The notes under the pieces: model-generated | Told to the model about the DNA's origin: nothing | Seen by the model: the letters and a program-made list of their open reading frames with translations, nothing else | Databases searched by the model: none | Made by a program: the position numbers and the translations under genes | NCBI GenBank assembly: GCA_001600415.1 | Contig: BCJX01000023.1 | Location: forward strand, 1 to 39,265 | Direction: 5' to 3' | Source of the DNA: Pascua guehoae | Lineage: Eukaryota; Basidiomycota; Tremellomycetes; Trichosporonales; Trichosporonaceae | Length of the DNA stretch: 39,265 nt | Shown: positions 10,801 to 21,212 of the stretch, one piece after another | How the letters are laid out: the number at the start of each line of letters is the position of its first letter | Numbering within the stretch: the stretch's first letter is position 1

Positions 10801-11043
10801 TGCGCGTCCTGCCGCGCCGCCCCGGATGTGACGGCACACACGCTCCTCTCGCGCCTCACACTCGCCCAGCAGTCGCTCCGCGACGTGCAGGAAATGTGCA
10901 GCTCGTGCACCGGAGCCCCCCTCGCCGAGCCCGTGCTGTGCGCCAGCATCGACTGTCCGGTCACGTACCGCCGCACACGGGCCGAGCGGGATGTCGAGGA
11001 TGTCGCGGGGGTGTGGGGGATGGTTAAGGCGCTGGAGTGGTAG
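4808..11043 (+). CDS. REV3: DNA polymerase zeta catalytic subunit REV3 (family B, translesion synthesis)
   Basis: Exons: 4808-4832, 4869-6070, 6113-8066, 8151-8474, 8554-8752, 8807-8953, 9008-9384, 9431-9558, 9605-9643, 9684-9785 and 9829-11043. Phases close to give 1903 aa. The N-terminal domain is followed by a Ser/Pro/Thr-rich linker with repeated PQTPTK-like motifs. The polymerase core shows LLPDPEKDEIAALF, motif A DFQSLYPS (D1357), motif B NVTYGYTSATYSGRMPC and motif C YGDTDS (Y1516). The C-terminus has two cysteine clusters: CVVC...CASC from C1798 (zinc-type CysA) and CSSC...CASIDC from C1856 (CysB, the site of the [4Fe-4S] cluster in polymerase delta/zeta). Family role: error-prone extension past DNA lesions with Rev7, in the nucleus. 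The first two introns (36 and 42 nt) are in frame, so retained versions would also translate; their splice signals are good. The start at 4808 is the closest ATG to the conserved region. Confidence 0.93.
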
Positions 11044-14000
11044 GGGGGTGGGCGGTGGGGGGTGTAGTTGGCGGAGGATGAGGGGAATGGGTGACCGACG
11101 TGACTGGTGAAGGCGTGAGGGTGAGAGAGTCAGCCGACGATTGGGAAAAGAGTGGAGTGTGCGGGTGAGCGGGTCGGGAGCTTGCGATTGCATCATGGTG
11201 CTCATACCTGGACAAGACACAGGTGCCGAGGTCGTCTGAAGAGATATACCAACCTACCAAACACGACACTCGCTGCCCCCAGTCCCCTACAGTGTCGACA
11301 CCCGAACCTGACACCCAACACGTGGCACTTGACACCACTTTGGCACGATACGTGCGTGTATGTAACCTGTACGACTGTATTATACTGTATCCAATGCTTG
11401 TATTGCAACCGGCGCACTGGGCCAAGCGCCCTGATCGTCAACCTCTGCGTTGCAGACTAGCGACGGCGTAGTGACCGGGATGGTGAGACGCGGTGGTCCA
11501 TGAATGTTTCGCTCTCCAGCTCACGAATCGAGTGGCAATCTTAAGAAACCTGCACGTGTGCACGCCTGGGCATTAATCTCGACACTGATACAGGATACCT
11601 GATACCGCTGGCGTCGGGAGTCTCACCTCGACACCATCGAGATCCGCACACCGCATCGCCAGCTGCCCTTGGCCGACTCGGCGTATTCATTGGGCTATTG
11701 CCCCAACTTGGACTGCCCAAGTCTGCGGCTGGCGCACATGGAAACCCAACGGACGTACGCGTCTTACGCGTCTTGTGGCGTTTGACTCTGAATTTCCACT
11801 TCCCCATACGTATCCCTCAAGATTGGCCGGGGTTCAACCATGCCAGTATGGACACCCCCTCGTCTTCCTCGAGAGGCGGCCAAATTGACCCCGTCATTCG
11901 AGTGAGTCCAGTTTCCAGTTCGTGCGAGTTGCTCTCCAACCGCTCGGGTCCATTGTACAGTCCGAGCCCAGTGACGGGCAGAAGACCGCGCGATGGCCCG
12001 ACCCTCCAGCGACGCCGACCTGTGGGAAATACCTCTGCTAAATACAAAGATACAGGTGTGCACAATCTAACGTGGTGGAATGGACACGGGCCTTCCACGA
12101 TCCCAGCTGGCTGAACTCCACTCCAAGTGGTACAAGTAGCACATCCCACGAAAATGGAGATGGCCACCGACACAACTCACGGCATGCCGACAAACCACTC
12201 TAGGCAGCAAACCACAGCGTGCCAACGGCCCCAACCGTCGTTGTACACCAAGAGTCGCGACTCACCGCTACGTTGCGGGGCATGGCGAAACGGACAAGGA
12301 CAAGAATATAAAATGTCCACGTACGCTACCCCGTCCACCACAACCACAACCCGACGCTGGGTCTTGACCGTCCCCCATAGCACATGCCCTCCTGGCCAAG
12401 CTCCGGCTCCGACTCGGTCTCGGGTCCCGGATACGTCCCGAACCCACACTGTGTTTTTTCGATTTTTGCCCGCGTCCGCTTCGGCGCGGGCATTGTTCGT
12501 GTTGGGCGTCGGTGCAGCGCGGAGCGTCCCTTTGTGTGCCATTGTGCAGAATCGGGGTTGGGTACGAGGGTGCTGTGCAGAATGGGGTGGACGAGGGTAC
12601 CTGGGTGCGCTGCTGTGCCTGGGTGCTGGGTGCTAGGCACGTGAGCGTGCCTGGCACACACACGGAGGTCTATGGGTGCACGACATCGGGAGCGTCGGCT
12701 ACGGCGGCACCTCGTGACTGCCTCTGCCTAGAGGGGAGAGGGGGCTGGTGACAAGGGCGACGAGGGGACGTACAGTAGGGCTGAGAGATAGGGGATATGG
12801 GGGGCAGGACAGGGGATATGGACGAGGTAGGGCCACATATACCTTGGACATTCCACAACCCACATGCCACTGCCACATGCCACACGTCGTCGTGACCCGT
12901 GGGGGATAATCGGCCCGCCACGTATCATGTTTCGTATCGTATCGTATCGTATCCGGTGTGATTCATCCAAGCACCGCACGCATCGGGGTCCAAGCGCGCT
13001 GTCTGATCAGGTGACGTTGCTCGCTAGGCCCCACCGCGAGTTTTGGCTTCGGTTAGTTGTTGGGCATGTTGGGTGCGGTCTGAGCGTGTGGCGCTTCAGG
13101 TTTCAGTGTGCGTTGCTTTGCGCGCTGCTTTGATGCTTTGGATTCGTGCGCCGTGTGTATGGTTCCGTGACCCGTGGCGGGTGGTAGCATGATGAAACGC
13201 ATGGGCGCCAATCAACACACAGTTTGCAATCTGGGGGTACGACTGTCAGGTTGGGGTGTGTCTTGGGTTAGAGACGGAGCACGGATCTTGGCAAACACTT
13301 TACCGTACACGGGCTAGCACAGTGCACTCTGCATGAGCTCTGCACCGCCTCGATGTCCCTCGTACCTGTACTGTAGTGCCTGTACCTGTATCACCTCTGC
13401 GGTACTCTTGTCTCCGCCTCAGATCCGTCACAAGGAACACGTACTGCGGCATGTGAATGTCCACCAGTGGCGTGGCTATGCCACCTTGGCACATTGCCAC
13501 CATTTAGCCCCACATTGCCATCATTTAGCCCCACCTTGGGTCTCGTCCGCACGGGACACCACTGCGCACACTCGCGGTGACCAACCAGCGACGCGACCAT
13601 GCACCCTTCTCACTGCACATGCACAGGCACTCTCCGCACCCCATCTCCACCCCCATACCCCCCAGGAACGCCGCAATGACAACGCCACAGTGGCTAGTGG
13701 CGGCCGCCGAAACGGCTCGCACCCGTCATACCCGTCGTGCCCGTCTGGATATGCACGCGTGGCGCATGGCGCGCGTCGTGCGTCGTGCGCGCCAGTGCGC
13801 CAGTACGCCAGTGCCATCGGCCATCGGGCCTTCCGTGCGGGTGGTGATCAGTGCAGTGAGTCAATCGGGAGCTCCGATAAGCACAGAGTGTGCAAGAGGG
13901 TAAACTCGCCAGATCGCCAGTGTGCAGTGTGCAAGTGTGTCAGTGTGATGTGCCCAGGCAAGTATCCCAGGGCCAGCGTCAATTGTCCCGTACCGCAGCC

Positions 14001-14844
14001 TGACGTCCAGCCCCCCAGGTCACTGTCGCATGTCGCAGCCACAACCCCTTGATCGCCAGTGACTGGCGCCCGCCCAAGCCCAGTCTCTACCCTCCAGCCT
14101 CTCACTGATCACCAATGATCCACGGATCACCAATAATCACGACGGACGGAGCGACTCACGCGTCACGGCGAGCCGTTCTAGCCGTTGGTATATCCCCGGT
14201 ACCCCCGGCTTGCCCGGATGTCTTGCGCGTCCTTGTCAGAGGTGGTGTGTCGCCTCGTGCCTGTCTGTGCGCAGATCTAGGATCGAGGTCGCTAAAATGC
14301 AACGACATGTTGGTTCGGAGGTGAGGAATAATTCCGATTGTGACATGCGGGGGGCAGGGCTTGGATCGGCGCTGGGTCGGAGATGAGTTGCGAGTAGCTG
14401 AGCACTGTAGCTTGCGCAAGGGTTGGGTAGCTTGGACAAGGGTTGAGTAGCTTGGGTCGGGGCTGCGAGGTAGGTCGAGGTGAGTGCCTGGAGGAATGTA
14501 AGGGTGTCACTCGAAGAGGGGACAAGGGTCTACGAAGATGGACGATGGGCGACGGCTCGGTGAGTATCAGGCGGGTCTGCTGTGGCGACGCCTGGCTGGC
14601 AGTGTTCGCAGCAGGTGTGGCTGGCGCAATGGGCTGATGAGGGTGTGTAAAGCTCTGGCGATCTGGCGATTGGACGAGTCGGGGGGGGGGGCAGTTGGGA
14701 CACCACTGGGCGATAGAGAGGGAAGGTGTATTTGTAGAGAGTGGGGTGTTGCGTGATGCAAATGTCTCAGTTCTCCTTGCGTTTGAGCCGTCAGAATCAG
14801 GCACACCAACCTTCTTTAATTACAAAGACAAGCACCTTATCACG
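11044..14844. other. 3.8-kb gene-poor stretch
   Basis: I find no frame on either strand with recognisable domains or consistent exon structure. It holds a two-copy 21-bp repeat (13491-13532), a short CGTAT/ATCGT run near 12930-12950, an 11-G tract near 14682-14692 and scattered short ORFs of biased composition. A TATA-like AATATAAAATG near 12305 precedes a 110-codon frame of low quality that I do not call. An unannotated non-coding RNA is possible. Confidence 0.5.
13491..13532. repeat. Two tandem copies of a 21-bp unit
   Basis: The unit at 13491-13511 repeats at 13512-13532 with one change in 21 positions (core CATTTAGCCCC). No coding frame explains it. Confidence 0.8.
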
Positions 14845-14933
14845 GGCGAGATGGCCGAGCGGTCTAAGGCGCTGTGTTAAGGTTTAATGACCTCCGCAGT
14901 CTTCGGACGTGGGTTCGAATCCCACTCTCGTCA
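14845..14933 (+). tRNA. tRNA-Leu(AAG) with 11-nt intron
   Basis: Acceptor stem GGCGAGA pairs with TCTCGTC, followed by discriminator A. The anticodon stem CTGTG (14872-14876) pairs with CGCAG (14895-14899). The anticodon AAG is at 14879-14881 and an 11-nt intron (14883-14893) follows position 37, the canonical place. The T arm is GTGGG TTCGAAT CCCAC, and the type II variable arm fits leucine. The first 22 nt after the gene are identical to those after the second copy at 29533. T-rich Pol III terminators follow from about 14966. Confidence 0.95.
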
Positions 14934-17488
14934 ACAGAGGATTCAGTTCCTCCCACCCCGATATTTTTAGTTTTTTTTTTCCCCGGTAACACGTTGGCCC
15001 GGATAACAAAGGTCGCCTCCGAGACATGTCGCTCACCGCCTCCCACGATCCCAGGGGCCGTAGGCGGCGTGGCGGCCAAATGGGTAAACTGGCTAAAGAG
15101 CAAAGCAAGCATGGGCAAGATTGCTCGGCCAGGGCGAGTGGGATGACGAGGTTTGGATCTCAGGGCTGGACTGACAAGAATGATCCGGACAAAAGGGTAC
15201 ACCTGCCATTGTCTTTTTGTTCATTGTGCATGGTTGTGGCAGTGGTGTTGGCTGCCCTGTGCGCCAAGAACAGGAATAACTTTCCATCGGCCGTTCTGGG
15301 ACGTGAATGCGAACGCACTTTGTGAATAAGCAATGACATGACTAACAGATTCGAGACTGCATGCTGCACCTCTGTCGTACGGTACGGCACGCGGCACAAG
15401 GTACAGTAGTACGCACACACAGAGCTAACACATGCACGTGACGCACGTCGTACACGTCGTACGCGCTCCCATGCCATCGCCTCTTGCTCCCCTCACGAGG
15501 AGCAGCTTCGTTCCTCCCCAGTAGCATGCTAGTAGCAAGCATGGTGGCAGATGGCAGGTGAATGGCAGGAGACGGTGACGACGCCACCTGGGGCCTGGTG
15601 TGGCCCATCCCACATGCTGGGCAGTCGCAGATGACAAGACGCAACATGCTACTGGTCGTTGCACATTTGGTATTACACCATGGCACTACAAACGGGCCCG
15701 TCCATAGAGGACCGTCGTTGACGCAGTGACTGGCCCCAGAGCAAGTGGTGACATGTAGAACGACCCGTGTCATGGCCCCGTACTTATCCTTGCACCCTCA
15801 TCACGTACCTTTGTCCGCTCGCCCCCATGTCGGTGCGTCCGTGGCCACCGGACGCAACAACGCCGCACCGGCCTTACTCTGTCGGCTATCGGCCGCCACT
15901 CGACTCGCTCGGCGAGTGTGCAAATAGGGTCAGGCGCAGGAGGCGCCCGCCATGCACGCCATTTTGGCCTTGTCGCCTTGTCGGGCCAGGCATCTCAGGA
16001 CATGCAGGACACGGGCTGTCAGAACTGCATGGCTATGGTGCTAGGCCGCACGCGCCTTGCCAGTTTTTCTAGTGTGGCAGCAAATCAGACTAGAGGTATA
16101 TCATCAACAACCGATGCTTCTGGGTTGGATGGGGACCGGGCGCCAAGTGGCAACCAGGATAGGCCAAGTGGGCTACACCCTGCCTATCACCGCCACTGGA
16201 CAACATGGCCCTGCTGCTCCCCCTTGCTCTCTCTCTTACCTTGCTCCTTCCCCCCTCTCTGCGTGCATGCCTTCATGCCTTGCATACCTGGACAATGGGC
16301 GCGGCGACTGCGGGTGGGTGCACGTCTCGTCTTGTCTTGACTGACTGCCTCGCTCGCTCCCTCTCTCTCTCTCTGCCTCTGTGCCTTGTACCTTGAAGTA
16401 CGCCGCGGCGGCGTCCAGAGCAGGGCCAAAGATGCAAGATTTATGCAAAATAACAGACTACTGCGGGCAACTAGGCCAAAGCCAAACTACGAAACCAAGA
16501 GAGAATACCAAAACTGTAAGCAGCATGCCACTATTCCATCCCACTGTCGGCCCACTAACCGTGTGTCTGGCAAAAACTTGGCTCTGCACTCGGCCTCCAC
16601 TTAGTCACCCACCCCACCTCTTGCTACCCCTTGTTCCGTCTCCGCCCCCAACCACTGTGCCGCCGCTGTGCCTGCATTCCGGCTCAATCTCCCTCTAGCC
16701 TCTAGCCTGGCCGCCGCCCACTCTCGGCCACTTTCCATCGGTCCATCCACCCATCCACCCATCAACCCATCAACCCACCCATCAAGCAGCATCAGCATAT
16801 CAGCACCGACCCCCTGCCCACACCCCCCCAACCCCCCCACCCAGTGCCGCCCACCGCTCGGTCCCTAACTCTCAGCGCAACGCCTTGCAACGCCTCTTGA
16901 ACGCCTCGCCGCCCTGCTTTCCCCTCGACATCCTCTCCTCAACCTCACCCCTCTCCCCCCTCTCCCCCCCACCCCCCTCCCTTTCTTCTTTGTCTACACA
17001 CCCCCCTCGCCCTCGTCGTCCGTCACCGCTTCGCCTTTACCCTTCTTTTCCTCCGTCACCAATTACCCGTCCCCACGCACCTTACCGCTCCCGGCCCCCG
17101 TTTACCACGCGCGCCGGCTCTTGTCCCTTTGCCCTTCCTCCCTCCCTTCCTCCCCTCCCCCCCTCCCCCCTCGCTCGTCGTTGTCGCTTCGCCCGACAAC
17201 TACGGCTACCAATCCCTCGCTCGTCCACGGTCACTCTTGGCACCTGCCTCCTGGCACCTTGCTCGTTGCACCTACCTACGGCCCCCCTCCATTCCTCACC
17301 TCACCTCGTCCAACACTCGTCGGTGTACCGTTGTTGCACTTTGCAAAGCTCGTACCTTAGCTTGCTCTCGAACACCTCCTCCCTGTGCTTCTGTCTCGCC
17401 CGGGCACATGGCTTGTCGCGCCAAACACACCCCTTGGCATTGACGACCTTTGTATATCATCCACCCACCACAAATCCTGCGCCCAGCC
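14934..17488. other. Gene-poor stretch and pyrimidine-rich leader of the ERT1-like gene
   Basis: No coding gene is supported here. From about 16600 to 17350 the plus strand is strikingly C/T-rich, with CCATCCACCCATCAA-type short repeats at 16741-16786 and long C/T runs at 16930-17190. This is probably the promoter and 5' leader of the downstream regulator. A 274-codon open frame over 16885-17709 reflects the biased composition and lacks domains. Confidence 0.5.
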
Positions 17489-20470
17489 ATGTCCGACCCA
17501 TCCTCGAGTCAACACCCCCACCAACACCCCCACCAACAGCAGCAGCAACAGCAGCACCAGCAGGTGCACCACCAACAAAAAATGCTCTCCGCCGTACGCC
17601 CAGCCCCGCAGGGCGTCCCCTCGATGACCCCCGGTCGAGGATGGAAGCCCGCAGCCCCCAAGCGCGACCGCGGCGACCCAGCAGACCCCTCGGTCGCTGC
17701 AAAGACTAAAAAGCCGAAGCGCAAGGGAGGCAAGGCTTGTGTCTACTGCCGAAGAAGGTGCGTCAGCCATACCCGCCGCCGCAGCGGTGGCGGCGGTACC
17801 AGCAGTAGCAGCAGCAGCAGCAGTAGCGTCGTTGCGCACCGCGCCAGGTGACACGGAGGACGCCAGCCGGCAAGCGGCGACCCACATCCAACCGAGCTAG
17901 CTCGCTGCCTGCTGTCGCCTGCTGCCGTCTCGCCAGCGAGCAATATTTGCTGACATTCCCCAGTCATATGGTATGCGAGGGTGGCCGCCCATGCGAGCGT
18001 TGGTGAGTGACTCGCAAGCGTAACGCGGTCGTCTCCAAATGTGTTCATGCACATTGGCCTATGGCCCAGACCTCGCTGCGCCCCGGGCGACGACCCAGGC
18101 GACACGCTCGCCTCGCCTTGTCGACGCACCGCTAATCTCGCAGCATTAAACGTGACATTGCCCACTTGTGTCGCGACGTGACTCCACCAGCAACCGGCCC
18201 GCGCAAGTCGCAGCTTACGCACCACCAACCCCATCCAGTACCGGTCAAAACTGAGCCGCTTTCATACGATCCAACGACGGCGTGGCCCCTCCTCGCCGCC
18301 GACAGCAGCGGAGCTGGGCCATCCCAGCTCGACTTTCACGCCATGTCCCAAGATCCAAGCGGGATGGGCGGGATGGCTGGCGTCGGCGGAGTCGGCCAGG
18401 TCGGCCAGGTCGGCGGAATGCCAGGCGTCGGTGGTGTCGGAGTGGGTGGCGGCGCAGGCGGCTGGGGCATGCCCGAGAACGCCGAGTTTGGAATACTCTC
18501 GTACGTCGGGCGCAAGACTACAGTGGAGTGGTGGCGATGGCTGACCAGCAGCGAGATGCTCAAGACGCTTCGTGATCCAAATGCCAACCCGGGCGTCGGC
18601 CAGCCTGGCGTGCCCGGTGGCATGATGGACATGCTCGCGCAGGTCGGACCGCAGCAGCATCAACCTCAACACCCACAGCAGCACCCGCAGCAGCACCAGC
18701 AGCAGCCACAGCAGCAACATCCACACCAGCACCAGCAGCAACAACAACATCAGCAACACCAGCACCAGCAGCAACAATTGCAGCAGCAACAACAGCAACA
18801 ACAACAGCAACAACAACTCCAGCACGGCGGCATGCCCAACATGAACGGCAACGGCATCGTCCCCGGCTCTGTCCAGGTGCCCGACAAGGGCAAGGGCAAG
18901 GGGCGCCCCGAGATGCTATCGAGCATCTCGCGCATTGAGCAGTATTTACTCGCCGCTGCCGACCAGCCAGACGGCTCGCGTGCGTCGCGCCTAACCCAGG
19001 TCATCCGCGCAAAATACGAGGCCGGCCTGCTCAAGCCGTACGACTACATTAAGGGCTACGAGCGCATGACCCGGTGGATGGACAGCGGACGCGCTGCGCG
19101 CGTCGACCCATCCCGCGGATCGAGCCCGACCAAGGGCGGCGGTGGCAAACGTCTAATCGTCCCGCCCCCGCCGAGCGGGAGCAGCATTTCGCCCGAGAGC
19201 CGGCGGCGAATCCTCGCCGCACTCGAAGTGTTCCGCCCAAAATTCCGCCGCATTGCAAAAGAGCTCACCGACCTCGACCTCGTCTTTGTCGAAGAGGCAA
19301 ATGAGCGCCTCATGCTCCAGTACGACCGCGCCCTCGCGTCCATCCACACGCCGTCGTGTATCTGGCGCCGTACGGGCGAGATCCAAAAGGCAAACCAAGA
19401 GTTTGCCATGCTCACAGGCATCCCCGCGCCCCTATTCCGCAACGGCCAACTCTGCGTCTACGAACTCATGGACGAGGAGAGCGCCGTGCGCTTCTGGGAG
19501 GGATATGGCAAGGTCGCTTTTGAAAAGGGTGAGTACGGGTATGCGGAACGGACTCGGGCTCGGAAGACGACCACGATGAGACGAGACTCGTCGAGGCGAG
19601 CCTGCTGAGCACGCCTGTGGCAGGCTCGCATGACGTTTATGACGTCGGTAGCTACCCCCGCTGGGCTCGTGCAATCCAAACGTGTGGCCTGGGCGACTGA
19701 TCAGGTGGCAAGGTCGTCGCCACCGACGGTGTGTCCGCTGTGCACGCGCGACGAGTATTCTTATCGCCATGCCGTGGCCGCACCTGCACCGAGCGTGCCG
19801 TTCATCGCTCGTGAACACCCCCCATCTGTCTCACAACCCCACATTCCTGGCTAACATTGCAGGCCAGTCTCACATGTACACGCACTGCACGCTCAAGATC
19901 CCACTCTCCCTCACGCGCGCGCACTCTTCGCGTACCCAGGGCAACACGCCGGCCGCTACGCCCGCCCTCGCGTTGAGCACTGTGCCCGACCTCATGCTTC
20001 CGCAGGCCATGTCTGGACCGCCCGCACCGAGCGTCGGCACTATCGAGGAAGAATACCGCGTGATCAAGACGTGCTTTAGCATGACAATCAGGCGAGACCG
20101 CTACGATATCCCTGTGGCCATCATGGGCCAGTGGATTGTGAGTACACGTTGTGGGGGCGGGCAGTTGAGCCAGCCGTGATCGCAACCTGGTCACGCGCAC
20201 GAGTGGACCCGAGCGGTAGTTCTTGGCTTGTGTGTCTCTGGCAGGCATCGCAGGCGTGGACAGCCGTAATGGTTCTGGTGGCCAAGATGGGACGAGAAGA
20301 TCATGCCCGCTTGGCCGTAAGCCACTGTGGCCCTGTGTGGGCCTGTGCTGTCCATATATGGCGCACAGTGTGCATGGTACCGGTGGTGTGGTTCTGGCCG
20401 CGATCGGAATGACCCAGATTGGAATGGAATGCTGACTGTGCAGCCGATGCAGCCCACGTCTACACACTAG
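17489..20470 (+). CDS. ERT1: Zn(2)-Cys(6) transcription factor with PAS domain, ERT1/AcuK type
   Basis: Exons: 17489-17757, 17964-18002, 18144-19528, 19863-20137 and 20444-20470; 664 aa with closed phases. The zinc cluster is split over three exons: C84-X2-C87-X6-C94-X5-C100-X2-C103-X8-C112, with KACVYCRRSHMVCE and RPCERCIKRDIAHLCRD. This sequence, together with FGILSYVGRKT and a C-terminal PAS region from about residue 501 (CIWRRTGEIQKANQEF), is typical of fungal ERT1/AcuK, an activator of gluconeogenesis and ethanol/acetate use. It also has a short Q/H-rich stretch near the N-terminus and a long Gln/His tract at about residues 272-331. The protein ends in RRDRYDIPVAIMGQWI plus a 9-codon last exon. 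Introns are 206, 141, 334 and 306 nt, longer than in flanking genes. The paralogue RDS2/AcuM is the alternative identity. Confidence 0.85.
18650..18826 (+). repeat. CAG/CAA/CAC tract encoding poly-Gln/His in the ERT1-like protein
   Basis: An imperfect run of CAG, CAA and CAC codons encodes about 59 residues, nearly all Gln and His. Mixed Gln codons interrupt the pure repeat. It lies between the zinc cluster and the PAS domain, in a region expected to be disordered and activation-like. Confidence 0.95.
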
Positions 20471-21212
20471 ACATTGGCCCGCTCGCTCGTTCGTTGGCTC
20501 TTCTTTTGGACAGTGGCACTTTGCTCCTCTCAGACAAGACAAGCATGATTGTTATTTGCATAGATTGGGTCTGTATTTTGTTTGCATGGTCGCATGGGCA
20601 GCAGCAGCTTTGGGAGGTGTGTGGCGTGGACAGGATGGATGGGTCAGCCAATGGGTGTCGGCCGGCCGAGTCGTAATGTTTGGCGGCGCATGGCCCTTGT
20701 GCGGGGGCACGTGGGGCAACCACTGAATCGAGCAGTAACAATGACGTTTAGCACCCAGCACCAAGGACAAGACGAAGGAAGGGAAGGCATTCGAGGCAGG
20801 CACACACACACCCAAGGCATGCTTAGTCTTAGCTGCTTTGCTGTCTGTCTTTGTACGTACAGTACATGCTCTGGACCCAGCCAGCCAGATCTCTGTCAGA
20901 AGCCGCAGAGCATGCAGAGCGAGCCACAGAGCAGAGCAAATCGGCGATTGACTCTGTGCATCTGCAAACCGCGCCACGCGTGCATGCATGCGTCCATATC
21001 GCGGGGCCTTAATGCACAAACTCTACTTACTCCACCTGCCTGGCGGACCCACCTGACCGCCCACCACCACCCCTCACCTGCAACCGTAGTGCTATAGTGG
21101 CCAATTTGTCTCATCGCCACTACCCCCCCATCTCCCTTCTTGTCCGTCTTGCAACCACAAACCTCCCCACCTTCCTTCTATCCATAACCCACCCCACCCC
21201 CCACAAGCGGCA
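20471..21212. other. Intergenic, no gene recognised
   Basis: This is the 3' flank of the ERT1-like gene and the promoter of the WD40/DUF2415 gene. The last 150 bp are C/T-rich on the plus strand, like the leader at 17000. No coding frame is supported. Confidence 0.5.

Noticed and set aside
12303..12636. Gene following a TATA-like AATATAAAATG
   Set aside because: The frame is compositionally odd, lacks motifs, and no downstream exon could be joined with confidence.
16885..17709. 274-codon plus-strand frame
   Set aside because: Pro/Ser/Leu-rich output of a pyrimidine-rich leader; it overlaps the zinc-cluster gene in another frame and has no domain.
18262..18825. Minus-strand Leu-rich frame
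   Set aside because: It is the antisense of the Gln/His tract of the ERT1-like gene.
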